The position numbers and the translations under genes were made by a program. The notes below the pieces were generated by a model. That model was not told the origin of the DNA. It saw nothing but the letters and a program-made list of their open reading frames with translations, and made no database searches. Positions 22,327-34,423 of a stretch of 64,000 nt of DNA are shown here, one piece after another; within the stretch, counting starts at the first letter, position 1, and each line of letters opens with the position of its first letter. The stretch comes from Crotalaria pallida (lineage: Eukaryota; Streptophyta; Magnoliopsida; Fabales; Fabaceae), in assembly GCA_037953625.1 (NCBI GenBank), contig CM075655.1, positions 19,424,001 to 19,488,000 of the forward strand, in the 5' to 3' direction.

Positions 22327-22592
22327 TACCTAAAAGGGCAGGAGAGTAAGCCTAACACAGTCGCATTATCGAATAAGCCTAAGCCTAACATTCACAACCA
22401 GATGAACAGCAGCAATAACCAGTGCAATAATGCATATACATATGAGCAAACACCAGTTTAGTTATTATCTTCAAGATAGGTGGCATGATGCATGTACATG
22501 TTTCTCCAACTTCGAGGCCTCAATGTCCATCGGGTCCAGATCTGAGGAACGGTGCGTTCAAGAACGCGGCACGGCTTACGGCACGTCTGCCC

Positions 22593-22780
22593 GCGTAAAA
22601 GGCACGACTTACAGTGTTTCCACCTGCGTAGAAGGCACGACTTACAGTGTTTCCACCTGCGTAAAAGGCACGACTTACAGTGTTTCCACCAGTGTAAAAG
22701 GCACGACGTACAGTGTTTCCACCAGCGTAAAAGGCACGACTTACAGTGCGTCCACCAGCGTAGAAAGGCACGGCTTACGG
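22593..22780 (-). repeat. 33-bp tandem array (B, 5' LTR), about 6 units
   Basis: The same unit as 14542-14663 but 66 bp (two units) longer. The array has therefore expanded or contracted since the LTRs were copied. On the sense strand one frame reads an 11-residue repeat (AFYAGGNTVSR-like), and other frames are open too. Confidence 0.9.
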
Positions 22781-23290
22781 TGAACCTTGTGCATGCTTTC
22801 ATGAAATATCAAGTTCGGTTACATAAACAGTTCACAGGTTCACCTGCATCGAAAAGGCACGCCTTACGGGGTTTCCACCTACGTAGGTGTTCCTCAGATT
22901 GGGACTGGTCTGATAACCTAGCTCATGTCACGTATGATATCAATGCAACTCTTGCAATCCTAGGTTATCATGCATATGTTCAAATTCCAAGTCTATCATT
23001 AGTTTAACTATGTCATAATCATTCGACATCAGTTCAGCATGGATACATGCGCATTCATGTTAGCTCATTATAAGCATTCAACATGTATCCATAAGTATCT
23101 AAGTACATAGTAGAGTCATACGAGTTCTATGTCAAGCTTATGTCTGAGTATTCGAACAAAGTTCCACCATTTACCTGACCTAAGTACACCTTAAGTAACT
23201 AGAATTTGGGTTAAGTAAGTCTTAATTTCTTAAGACTTTGGTTAAGTAAGTCCTACTTACTTAAGACTAGGTTTAACTGAACCTTAGATG

Positions 23291-23460
23291 ACTAATCATG
23301 GACTAAGTCCACTAGTCATGGATTAGGTTTCACTAATCATGAATTAGGTTTAGCCTAATTGACTAATCTCGGATTAAGGTCACTAATCTAGGATTAAGTC
23401 CAACTAATCTTGGATTAGTTGACTAATCAAGGATTAAGGTCACTAATCAAGTCCAACTAA
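23291..23460 (-). repeat. TAATC/GATTA dyad array (B, 5' LTR)
   Basis: The shortened counterpart of 15174-15524. It ends at the internal deletion junction, which runs directly into leader-like sequence (CCGTGAGCAC). Confidence 0.82.
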
Positions 23461-24440
23461 CCGTGAGCACTCTCCCTCCTTGACACTTGAAACTTGATCT
23501 CAAGCTTCTAAAAATCTAAGGCTCCACTTGATCTACCAAGCTAAAGATTTTAAGGCTTGGTTTGGGGTTTGGTCGTGAGGTTGTTTAGGTTTGAAGTTTA
23601 ATGATTGAAATTTTCTTTAACACAAAACTTCAAGCAAGTGGCATATTCATGATCTAGAGTATGAATATGCTAAGGTTTCTTGTGTTTGGTAAGTGTTTAG
23701 GCTTGATTAAGGGTGGTGATGGAGGTGTGGCCGTGAGCTTCTAAAGAAGGGGAAGGGTTGGATTTGAATTCTCTAAGCCTTAATCACACATGCATGTTGT
23801 ATATCCATGATCTAGGCTTTGGATATGTAATGATTTCTTCGTTTTAATGGAAGAATAAGCTAGAATGAGGGTGGTGGTGGTGTTGGCCGTGAGGTCTTCA
23901 AGAGAAGAAGATGAAGATGATGGTGAAGGTGTCATGAAGAAAAGGGAGAAAAAGTGATGCTCATTCACACATAGTCATTTATGTAATGGCTTATGGTCAA
24001 ATGGTGAGGTTTTTAGGTGGCTAAGTGGTGTGCTTTGGTGTGGACACCTCACACTTCATGCAAGGAAAGGAATATAATGTTGCCACCTAATTCTTGGCCA
24101 ACATGCATGAAATGTGAGCATGACACCTCACTTCTACATGCAAACTCACAATTTCACCACACACACACGCACTTCACGGCAACACACACACACAAGGCCC
24201 AAAACTCATTCATGGCCCAACATCACTCACAAGGCCCATTTGGTTAACTTAGACTTAATCTAATCCACTTAACCCTTAAGCCATTCATTAACCGAGCTAA
24301 TCTAACTTTTAACTAAACTATTAGACATCTAAACCTAATCAACTTAGAACTACCCAAGGCTACACTTAATAAATCATGTTTAAGCTAACCCTAATCACTA
24401 TAAGTTAACTAGACAAGACTAAGCTCTAACACATCAAGCT

Positions 24441-25806
24441 CTATCAAAGTCATGATTATATCATAATTTGAGTTTTCACTTAACCTAAAATCAATAGGTG
24501 GCTTAAAGGTTTGAAAGAAAATGTTTAGTTTTGAGAAAACAAGTTTTTAAGTGTTTTGAACTATCTTAATCGATTAAGTAATGTTCTAATCGACTAACAT
24601 ATTCAAAGTTACAGTGCTTAATGATTAAGCAACAGTCTAATCGATTAAGAGGTTACAACTAGTTTTTAAAATACGTTTTTCACTTCTCAAAATCAGTTTT
24701 TAAGTTTCCTAACTTTTGGGTATTCTATATAAACCTTTTCCTAACCTTTGTGAATTATTATTACAAATCAAGCATCATTTTTACATCAATTTTACAAAGA
24801 ATCAAGCCACACTATTCTCTCTCAATTTCATAAGATCAAAGCTTTCATTTTTACATTCTTTGATCAAGAATCTTTGAATCTCTTATGTGATATTTTCATA
24901 GCTATTGAAAGAGGTTCATAGGATTTTTATGTTTTTCATTTGAGTTGTAATCTTTGCAAGAGGCAAGCTATCTACAACAAAAGAAGAAGCCTTGGTGTGT
25001 CGATTATCATCAAGCAAGTTCATTCAAATTGAAGAAGAAGAAGTCTTGGTTGTGAATCAAGCAAAGTGAAGTCTTGTTGTGAGGTATCAACGAGCAAAGT
25101 GAAAACTTGTTGTGGGGAGTTATCGACAAGAAAAGGGTAGAGGTTAGATTAGAGGGTCAATAGGATTGCAAAACAAGAGTGTGGTGCATCTCTTGGAGGC
25201 TATCAAGAAGGGAGTCTTGAGAGGCATTTGTTTGTAATTTGAGAACTCTAATTCCTCATAGTGAAGAATCTCTCTTGGTTGAAGAGGGGACTGGATGTAG
25301 CTTTCAAGTGGATGAAAGTGAACCAGGATAAATCTCTGTGCAGTATCTCTAAACCCTTAACTCTTTACGTTCTTGTCATTCGTTGTGTTCTTGGTTGAAA
25401 ACCTAGAAAAGATTGATTTTTCATAAGTGATTGAATTGAATCTTTATTGTGCAAATTGATTTGGGAAAATCATTTTCATAACCTAGGTAATCAATAAGAA
25501 TATTGGAGTGAATCTTTTTCGCTGAATCTCTGATCATACGTGTTAATTGATTGATTTTCGTATTCGATTGAAAAGTGATTTTTTAGTTTTAATCTGTGCT
25601 TAATCGGTTAACTCTTTGTGTTTAATCTGGTCTTAATCGATTAAGAGCTGTAGATTTTGCAAAAATCATTCGTTTTGATTGTTTCGATTTGTTTCTGTCG
25701 AAAATCTTTCAAGGTTTCTTAAACACCTATTCAACCCCCCCCCCCCCCTTCTAGGTGTTCTCCTAGTGTCTCTTAGTTGTTTCAACCACCAATTGCGGTT
25801 TCCTCA
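24441..25806 (+). repeat. Copia 3' LTR, second part
   Basis: It resumes at the position matching about 9440 of the 5' LTR and ends TTTCCTCA. About 15 bases of the LTR are missing at the junction with gypsy B. It is followed by the GTTAT target duplication. Confidence 0.9.
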
Positions 25807-25811
25807 GTTAT

Positions 25812-26714
25812 TTCTTTTTTGCTTGAGATGTGTTGTGGTATGCCGAAGTTATTGGCATGACATGCGTCTGGAAAAGCTTATTCTTTCTCCTGTTCGTTGT
25901 TTCTCTTCGTTCTTCGTGGGGACACAACGGGCAGATGGTGTACAACATAGAGATTACCATGTGGCCCCTAGCGGGGGGGAGCGTGGGAAGTCACCCCTGA
26001 TGGATGGATCTAGAGAGGCTTGACTGAGTTGGAGATTAAGGACCCTGAACATCGTCTGAGAGGAGCAAGGATTGATCTGCACTTTGTCGCATTACCTTGT
26101 GGGACTATATGGACGGAGGACCTCACACGTACTACGCTCGTGGTACGTAGGCCGCATCGCCTGCAGATGTGAAGGCTGAAGAGGAGGAGACAGAATCAGA
26201 GGATGATGATGATCAGCCGCCAGCTTAGGAAGTCCATGGGTCTTGTGGTCTAGGTGTTTTATTTTGTTTTGATTAGGGTCAAGTCCGATTGAGGAAAGTC
26301 ATACTTTAGATAACATATGATGTAACTATCCTATCTTCTGATGTATTTTGGGACTTAGTGTCCGTACTCTTTTATATTATGCTTTTATAATTATGTTGGG
26401 AGTACTGTTGGCAAACTGCTTTTGGGAAACTCATGTAATCAGTGGTACTGATGAACTTATTGACAATGTTTAAAATGTGAAGAAGTATTTTCAGTTCATG
26501 ATTAGTTTATGTGATGTGAGTGTTGTGACATCTCGGTTTTGTGAAATGGCAATGATAATTATTTATGAGAAAATGTGCAAGTTATTTTTGTAATTAGTTA
26601 ATAATAAAGAATGTTTTTGGAAGCACGTTTGAAAAAAAATTTGACCCTCATTTTTACTAATAAATAATAAATAAATGTAATATCTTCGGAAATCAAAATC
26701 GGGGTGTTATAAAG
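25812..26714 (+). repeat. LTR-like region E, second part
   Basis: The continuation of region E after the copia insertion. A decayed frame with an acidic tail lies at about 25847-26228. The end, AATCGGGGTGTTATA, looks like a mutated LTR terminus and abuts gypsy D. No matching target duplication was found on the left. Confidence 0.55.
25847..26228 (+). pseudogene. Possible decayed LTR-encoded frame in E
   Basis: The open stretches lie in different frames. One carries QMVYNIEITMWPL (about 25935-25973), which loosely recalls QIVFEGEVEITLYHPN of the B protein. Another reads RIDLHFVALPCGTIW (about 26070-26115). The last ends in an acidic run, KAEEEETESEDDDDQPPA, and a TAG at 26226. F also has an acidic tail, and the distance to the LTR end is like B's. 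The homology is tentative. Confidence 0.3.
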
Positions 26715-26854
26715 CTACATCTTTCTTTAATCCCGACCACCATAATATCTTTTTCAAATCCTGGTACATCTTAGTTGATCCTGGATGGATACTCATCTTG
26801 CTTTTATGTGCCTCTTCCAAGATCATTCTCCTTAACTGATGGTCATTCGGAATG
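26715..26854 (-). pseudogene. gypsy D integrase zinc-domain fragment
   Basis: The minus strand reads the RRMILEEAHKSKMSIHPG and WWSGLKKDV motifs of the gypsy integrase N-terminus. It is separated from the rest of D pol by solo LTR G. It stops at region E (26714). Confidence 0.88.
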
Positions 26855-29758
26855 TGTAACAACCCGAAAACATCATAAAAACACTTTTTATTTCAAATAT
26901 TTCTTTGACTCGAAAATAACACTTTAAAACTCAAACTTTTTATCATAAAACAAATCTTGTACAGTCATGAACACAATCCAATAATTCCAAGCAAATAACA
27001 TCAAATCATTTTAAAACCGATAATTCTTCAAAATCAGTTATACACTTAATTGCTTTCCAATTATCAACTTAACATACAACAGCCAACAACACCTTATTAA
27101 TTAATTAGAAACATATAGCCAAGTTAGTCAATCATCAAAGCAATCATACACTCACAAATAATTTATTTTCACAAAACATTTAGTCATGCATATATTCACA
27201 AACCAAATTGAATCAAAGATGTAAACCAAACACATTTATATTTAATTTTCTTACTTTAAACAACTTTATTCTTTTCAGAGATCATCATGTACATTTCATT
27301 TCATGCAATTAAACTCCCTAAATTTATTTACACTATATGACCGAATATAATCAAGGAAAACAAGTTAAGAATTACAATTTAAAACACATAAATCAACTTG
27401 ATTCATTTCAAGCACTTAAATTCCATTTTCTTTTTCATGCAACAAAATTATTTACTCTTCCTTTCCCTCTCAACCGAATACACATACTCACACACATTCA
27501 GTTAAACACAAAACTCTTTCTAAAATCATTTAGTTCATTTATTTCTCTTATCTTTAATTAAGACCAAATAGGAGTTAAATATTTACAACACCATTTCAAA
27601 CAATTTAATTCAACAACATTTCACAAAACATAATTATTGCTTTTATGCCACTTCATTGAAAAGAATCCTAGTCTATTTACTATGCCTAGGCCGAACCTCC
27701 TTTTGACAAAACAAGGCTTTTGGTTCACTTTTTCAACATGCAAACATCAAAATCATGAATCAAACCATGCACCCTTTTCACACAAAACTCTAAAAAATAT
27801 CATTTCCTTAAATCAAGTTTTCATTTTAATTATACTTTCTTAAAAGTCTTTGAATCAAAGGGAAATTAACATGCAAGATCACAAAACGTGAATCAAGTTA
27901 AGAAATTATTTTTCCAAAAACTTATTTCTTTAGTTCCTTTATAAAACTGTGAGGTTCATTAAGAAAATAAAAATCCTTTTTACTCAAAAATCACATGCAT
28001 GTACCTAGATCTTCTAGATCAAGTCATGAAATCAAGTATCGTAGCACAAATGAAAGATAAAAATCACCTTAAGTAAGAAAAGACCAAAACCGTGGCATGC
28101 ATGAATAAAGGATCAAATCTATTTGTTAAAAAGAACACATAATGACTCAATATCAAAACTCCTTCATCGATCAAGTAAAATCAGAGTTTCATCATCACCA
28201 AATCAAAACCAAGCATTTCAACAACTCAAATCAACTTGTAAAAGGCCTAAAGCTAACATGCAATGACTAGATCAAATTAAAAAGCATCAAGATCAATTTT
28301 TCTAGTCATGACCGAAACATAGGTCTCATGATCTAGTACTTTATAAGTTTATTTATTCTTAAAAATTTAAGATCAAGGTTTATTTAACACATGCATGAAC
28401 TTAATTCATCAAAATCATCATCACATCAACATGCAACACCAAGGATCTTGACATTATCATTAAACAAGTTTAGATCATCCATTTATTTATCAAATAAACT
28501 ATTAAACACATCCCAAATCACGGTTTCAAGTAAGAAAATTAAACATGCAAAGAAATTTACTTTAAGCTTCTCAAAAATTTCATCAAACCTTTAGATCTAG
28601 AAGATTTAGCTTGAAAAACTTTAAGATCTTTCATGAAAACCTTAATAGAGTTATGAAGTCCATTGTTTAGAAGTTTACAAGTTATTTTTAATCTCAAAAG
28701 TCCAAGATCAAACATAAATAAACTCAGAAAATTTACATGCAAAGAAGAAAAGAAAGAAATATCACAAGATCAAAGAAAAACTAAGCTATTATAATTTCCT
28801 TCATAACTTCGAGCTACCCACCAAAGAAAGGGTTGGTCTCCTAGCTTCTAAGGTCTTGGAACTTCAAGAAAAGACTTGAGTTTTGGACTTGGCTTCTTCT
28901 TCTTCCTCTCCCTAGCTCACGGCCTCTTTCTCCTTTCTATGTGTTGAGAGCTTAATGTTGCTCTTCAACAAGTGTGTTTGGGAGGTGAAGAAATGAAAGG
29001 AATGAATGGAAAAAATGGGTGAAATGAACTAAGGGCTATGGATTATATAGGCAACTCATGACTCCCTCTTTTACCCTTGTATGATTCGGCCATGGGTGAG
29101 TAAATGGGAGGGGCAACTTTGGCAACTCAATTTGTTGCATGGGTGGAGGTTATCAAGTTTAAGGGGACAAGGTAGAGTGGATTAGGGTGCTAGGGGTCAT
29201 CTTTAGGTTCAATGGCTTGTTGGCTAATCCTTAGGGTTTTCATTAACTTAGTTAGGTCATGGTTGGAAATTAGTTTATTTGGTTTCTTGTCCAACACTTA
29301 GAAAATTCTAGGATTGCATACATCTACATATACATACGGCACACACACATATATGCACACACACACCTACACGTATCACACACATATACTAACATACATG
29401 CATTATCATATTCTTTTACTAATTAAATTCCATATAACTTCAAACATATATACACATAGCACACCACACATACATTCATATACATACATGAAAATAAATC
29501 TTTCTCTTATAAACCATTCATATATAAAAATTCTTAATTCCTTTAAAGCATAAAAATTGCGAACACCTAACCATTCAAAACTCAATTTCTAAATTTTTCA
29601 ACATTATTTTATGAAAATCATTCCTTTAAAATCACTCATCACTTTAAAAACGTGAATTAAGAAATTCATTTAAGAAAATACTCTTTTCAAAACACTTTTC
29701 TCAAAAATAAATCTCTGTAGTATTTTAAATTAATAGGAGGAATTTGCGGGGTGTTACA
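26855..29758 (-). repeat. Solo LTR G
   Basis: A 2,904-bp TG...CA LTR flanked by the 5-bp duplication GAATG (26850-26854 and 29759-29763) inside gypsy D pol. No primer site or internal region is present, so it is a solo LTR left by recombination. A minus-strand TATATAA (29043-29049) followed by TC-rich leader sequence favours minus orientation. No protein is evident. A CA/TA-rich tract lies at 29320-29490. Confidence 0.88.
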
Positions 29759-31236
29759 GAATGCAAATTCGACCTTTGAATCTGAGGATTCCGTCTGATC
29801 CAACTTGAAAATCTGGTTCTTTTCCTTCGGCTGATAATTTCTTCTTCTCTTGGAGATCTACATCTCTTTGTTGCATTTCACCGATTTGAGTTAAAAACTC
29901 ATTAGTAATCTGCAACATTCCCAACTTGATGTTGCCTTCTTCCAGTTGCATCACTAAACTCAAATCTTTGAACTCTTCAATTAGTGCTAGCACCTTAACC
30001 ATCATAGCACTCATATGAAGGGTCTTTCGACTCAAAGCATCTGCTACCACGTTGGCTTTGCCGGGATGATAATGAAGTTCAAAATCATAATCTTTTAAAC
30101 ATTCCATCCAACGACGTTGCCTCATGTTGATCTCCTTCTGATCAAAGAGATGTTTCAAACTCTTGTGATCACTAAACACTTGGAATGTGGTTCCATAAAG
30201 ATAGTGTCTCCTGATCTTCAATGCAAACACTGTTGCTGCCAATTCCAAGTCCTGAGTAGGATAATTTTCTTCATGTGTCTTCAACTGTCTTGATGCGTAA
30301 GCAACAACTTTACCCTCCTGCATCAGTACACATCCTAATCCTTGTTTTGACGCATCGCAAAATACCTCAAAACCTTTATGTGGATTAGGCAATATTAATA
30401 CAGGAGACGATGTCAAATTTTCCTTTAAAGTCTGGAAACTATCTTCACACTTCTCGTCCCAGACGAAGGATTTCTCTTTACGAGTCAGACGCGTCATAGG
30501 AAGAGCAATTTTCGAAAATCCTTCAATAAATCTTCTATAGTATCCAGCTAATCCCATGAAACTATGCACTTCTGTAACTGACTTGGGTCTTTCCCATTTC
30601 AGCACAGCTTCAACTTTAGCTGGATCCACCGTTATTCTATCTTTCGAAATCACATGCCCTAAGAAATTTATCTTCTCTAACCAAAATTCACACTTCGAGA
30701 ACTTAGCATATAGTTGTTTTTCCTTCAACACTTCTAACACCAGTTGAAGGTGAACTGCATGTTCTTCCGGATTCTTTGAGTAGATTAGTATACCATCAAT
30801 GAATACCACTACAAAAGAATCGAGATAAGGTCGGAAGACTGTATTCATATAATCCATAAATACTGTAGGGGCATTGGTTAATCTGAACGACATCACTACA
30901 TACTTGAAGTGACCATATCAGGACCGGAATGCCGTCTTGGGAATATCCTCTTCTCGGGCTCGAATCTGATGGTACCCCGACCTCAGATCGATTTTAGAGA
31001 AGATTGCAGCTCCTTGAACTTGGTCCATTAAATCGTCAATTCTCGGCAATGGATACTGATTATTAACTGTGACCTTGTTTAATTCCTGATAATCCATGCA
31101 CATCCTCATGCTTCCATCTTTCTTCTTAACAAACAATACCAGTGCACCCCAAGGGGAAACACTCGGTCTAATGAATTGCTTATGCAACAAATCTTCTATT
31201 TGCTTCTTTAACTCAACCATCTCTGGTGTCCCGTAC
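29759..31236 (-). pseudogene. gypsy D reverse transcriptase and RNase H
   Basis: RT begins mid-domain at the D/J junction and reads WGALVLFVKKKDGS, KIDLRSGYHQIR, a TGA near 30915, then SFRLTNAPTVFMDYMN and FIDGILIYSK. The catalytic FIDD is changed to FIDG, so the second aspartate is lost. RNase H follows with VFCDASKQGLG and the linker to integrase, which continues at 26854 beyond solo LTR G. The N-terminal part of pol and gag are missing. Confidence 0.88.
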
Positions 31237-32370
31237 TGTGAGAAGTGCAAGCGTCATCATTTTGGAAGAGTCTGTTGGGCAACAAGTGGTTGTTTTAATT
31301 GTGGGAAGCATGGTCATTTTGCTCGTAATTTCAAAGAACCGGCCAAGACCAATCCGAAGGGAACAGCTGATAAACCTGTTATTTCTGGAAGAGTTTCACT
31401 CTTAGTGGTGTAGAAGCCAACCAATCCTCTGATCTCGTGCAAGGTAATTACTTGCTCAATGGTCAGTCTTGCAATGTCTTCTTTGATTCTGGAGCTACAC
31501 GTTCTTTTGTTTCTTATGAATGTGTGAATCGTTTGAAAATACATGTGTCTGATTTACCTTATATTCTTAAGGTAGAAACCCCTACGAATCTTCCTGTGAT
31601 TGTTTCTAAGGTGTGCATTAGTTGTCACATGGAAGTGTTAGAAAGAATCACTAGTGTAGATCATATCTGTTTACCTTTGTCACAATTGGATGTGATCTTG
31701 GGAATGGACTGGATGAGTAAGAACCAAGTGATCATCGATTGTGATAAAAAGTTAGTAGCTTATAAGAATCCAGAACCCGCTGGGTATGTGTCTTTGTTTA
31801 CCTCCGAGGTAGAAGAGGCAGTGGTAGGAGAAGGAGCTCAGTCGATCGAGGAAATTCATGTGGTTGGGGATTTTCTAGAAGTGTTTGCTGACGAGATATC
31901 GGGTTTGCTGCCGAAGAGGGAGATTGAATTTGGGATAGATCTAGTTCCGGGCGCTGGTCCCATTTCTATCGCTCCTTATAGAATGGCACCACCAGAAATG
32001 GCCGAACTGAAAATGCAAGTGGAGAAGCTTCTGCAAAACCAGCTTATCAGGCCAAGTGTGTCTCCATGGGGAGCACCGGTTTTTTTTGTAAAGAAGAAGG
32101 CAGTTTGAGGATGTGTGTCGACTATCGGTAGTTGAATAAGGTCACCATTAAGAACAAATATCCTTTCCCAAGGATAAATGACCTTATGGACCAAGTTCGT
32201 GGAGCTTCGATATTTTCCAAGATTGATCTGAGGTCGGGTTACCACCAGATCAGAATTCGGGAAGAGGATATCTCTAAGACCGCATTTCGATCTCGATACA
32301 GACATTATGAGTATGTCGTAATGCCGTTCGAATTGACTAATGCACCTGCAATTTTCATGGACTACATGCA
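31237..32370 (+). pseudogene. gypsy J fragment: zinc knuckle, protease, N-terminal RT
   Basis: Plus strand, opposite to D. It carries CEKCKRHHFG, a knuckle CFNCGKHGHFARNF (final cysteine lost), a frameshift near 31405, protease FFDSGATRSF and GMDWM. RT follows with a frameshift near 32095, a TAG near 32128, KIDLRSGYHQIR and FELTNAPAIFMDYM. It breaks off at about 32370. It overlaps D in RT content, so it is a second copy and not an inverted piece of D. Confidence 0.88.
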
Positions 32371-32943
32371 TTGCACGAAAAATAACTATGAATTAATAAC
32401 ATTGCTGTTAAGACAATTGAACATGCATTTATTATATTGAAATAATATATGTGATGCATGTGTTTGACCTATCATATAATATGCTTACGCGATATGACAA
32501 GTGGTGACTTACTCCCATCTACCATGTCTGTGTGGTAGGTTATTTCAAAGGACAGGACTGAAATCACTCCTGTAGCAGTGAGAGTTCTTTAGAGGAGATA
32601 GCCAGGATGACATTCCGTTATCCGAATCCTTCTGCAAAAGGATCGAGTTGTGAAGACCAATGCTCAGGGTGTAAAAAGGGATTTTGGGGTTCTGTATATA
32701 AATGTTTTACACTCAGGCTATTTTGTAAACTAAATATTACTCTAATAAAAAGTACTTTTGGTTTTTCACACTCTTTATAGAGAAAGTTTTTGTTAACTCT
32801 TTTTGCCATATGTTCAAGGATGAAAAGGAAAATATTGACATTTTAGCTACAATATCTCGCACGATGAAAACCTTTGTAAATAACATTATATGAACCAACC
32901 ACATGTATCCTTTATAAGAAAACAATTATACACAAATAGATAG
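32371..32943. other. Unassigned intergenic sequence
   Basis: There is no convincing frame, repeat or RNA gene. It continues at 48863 beyond element H, whose target duplication GATAG occupies 32939-32943 and 48858-48862. Confidence 0.6.
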
Positions 32944-33271
32944 TGTAACATCCCCATTTTTAAATCCAAACATAATAAGAGTAATAAAAAGAAAAATAGC
33001 ACTGACTAATCGATTATTGATATGGCTAAGTGATTAGTTCAATTAAAATGTTAAAAATAATTATACCATTTGAAAGCATACTTTCTATACTTTAATATAT
33101 TTTGACGTTTTAAATGTTGAACTTGATTGAAGAATTTTAAGATTCTTAACTTTATAATTTCATATAAGTACTTACTAAATGCTTACATTTTATTATTAGT
33201 ATTTTTTTGAGATTTACAATAAACAAATAAAGAAAAATGGTATTAGTGTTTTAAAACCATACTAACACAAG

Positions 33272-33303
<32 letters not shown>

Positions 33304-33315
33304 AAGAAAAAGAAA

Positions 33316-33349
<34 letters not shown>

Positions 33350-33416
33350 TTAGTAATAATACTAATAATAATAATAATAGTAATAATAATAATAATGGTA
33401 ATGTAATAATAAAAAA
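33272..33416 (+). repeat. (TAA)n microsatellite in H 5' LTR
   Basis: Imperfect TAA repeats interrupted by AAAAAGAAAA tracts lie directly upstream of the GC-rich block. The 3' LTR copy (42079-42270) is longer, as expected for slippage. Confidence 0.9.
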
Positions 33417-34423
33417 ATAAAAAAAAAAGATAGTATGAGGAAGGGGGTTCGTAACCCTCCCTCCCCAACTCCTTCTTCTTCCCTGTTATGAGGCGCCGGC
33501 CCTAACCCATATCTCCCTCCACCGGTCCCATTTTTTTTCGCCGCCACAAGCCACCCTCAGCGTCGCCGCTTGGTTCTTCTCTTTCCCTTTGGCATTTGCC
33601 CTCTCTCTTTCTCCCTCTTACTTGAATCTCCCTTTCACCTCCACTGCTCTCCTCCGTCCTCTCTGTCTCTCTCTTGCGCGCTCGAAGCCACGCCACCGCG
33701 CGCTTCCGCCACTTGCGTTTCCTCTCCCACCAATCGCGAGTCCTTATGCGAATCGTCGCCACCCAGCAATCGCCGCCACCCAGCAATCGCCGCCACCGAC
33801 TGAGCTACGGCGTCAACACGAAGCTCGCTCACCATCGTCGCCTAAGTGCAGTGCCACCATCTCCATTTTCGTCTTCCTCCATGGGGTCCCTGTGTCGCAT
33901 CACCATTGTTGTTGGAGGGAGATTCGCGAGTTGCGAATCGAGGCCTTCATCGCTGTACCCAAGACCGCTTAAGGAGTGAAGACTGAACAGCCACCATGAT
34001 CAAAACCTGAGCTGTCGCCACTGTTCTCTGATGTTGCTTCCACCAAAGTCGCGATCCGCCGCTGCCGCCCAAGATCGGATCGCCACCACAGGTCCTTGCA
34101 TCACCGAACCTGAACCCCCATCGCTGGAGCTGCTGTGACGGGTTTGACAGTGCTGCTCCCTGCACTCCTCCACCGTTGCTGCCATGAAGGAACTTGAAGC
34201 TTTTAGGGCTGTGTGGTTTAAACCGATTCGGCCATGAACCGTATTAAACTGGTGCAACCGTGGTTGGATCGGGGTAAACCGGATCGTCGTGAATTGGGGC
34301 GGTTGTCTTCCCTGCTGGGGATGATGAAAGAAATTCAGGACCAGCCGCAGCATAGAAATCAATGGACGTCATCATGCGGAATGAGTAGGTATTTGACGAA
34401 ATTAAGAGTTAAAGCGTCTAAAG

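Larger units (their letters stand above)
13536..24440 (-). mobile_element. Ty3/gypsy retrotransposon B (Tekay/chromovirus-like)
   Basis: On the minus strand it is complete in layout: 5' LTR (24440-21558, truncated), tRNA-Met primer site, gag, PR, RT, RNase H, integrase with a chromodomain-like tail, polypurine tract, 3' LTR (17051-13536). The LTRs share most of their sequence but differ by array copy number and a roughly 0.5 kb deletion. The 3' LTR starts TGTAACATCCC and ends GAGCGTCACA. It interrupts the copia 3' LTR. The copia copy lacks about 15 bases at the right junction and B lacks its last LTR bases, so no target duplication can be read. Confidence 0.92.
21558..24440 (-). repeat. 5' LTR of gypsy B (truncated, internally deleted)
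   Basis: It matches the 3' LTR from its TGTGACGCTC end, but lacks a segment equivalent to about 15500-16020 and its final roughly 50 bases at 24440. The first deletion removes part of the dyad array and the splice donor. The 33-bp array has two extra units compared with the 3' copy. Point differences are few, so insertion looks fairly recent. Confidence 0.9.
9203..25806 (+). mobile_element. Ty1/copia SIRE-like element, gag only, with nested gypsy B
   Basis: The 5' LTR (9203-10807), tRNA-Met primer site, gag, polypurine tract and 3' LTR are present in order. The 3' LTR is split into 13336-13535 and 24441-25806 by gypsy B. The 5-bp target duplication GTTAT lies at 9198-9202 and 25807-25811. 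The gag type and 1.6 kb LTR resemble SIRE/Maximus copia elements. No protease, integrase, reverse transcriptase or RNase H was found in the 2.5 kb interior, so movement would need enzymes from another element. Confidence 0.9.

Noticed and set aside
22096..22461. Plus-strand 121-codon frame in LTR B
   Set aside because: It is the complement of the conserved 62-residue frame, and the F homologue supports only the opposite strand.
22552..23007. Repetitive CFHLRKRHDLQ-type protein
   Set aside because: It arises because the 33-bp unit keeps any frame open. It is antisense to the LTR and has no independent support; only the array itself is reported.
25679..26023. 114-codon frame spanning the copia LTR end
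   Set aside because: It crosses the LTR/target duplication boundary, so the frame is a chance fusion. Only the downstream decayed stretch is noted, with low confidence.
33262..33547. Ile/Tyr-rich frames over the TAA microsatellite
   Set aside because: Simple-sequence translation. The GC-rich frames next to it (33570-34362, 42412-43228) are open on both strands and look like leader sequence, not a protein.
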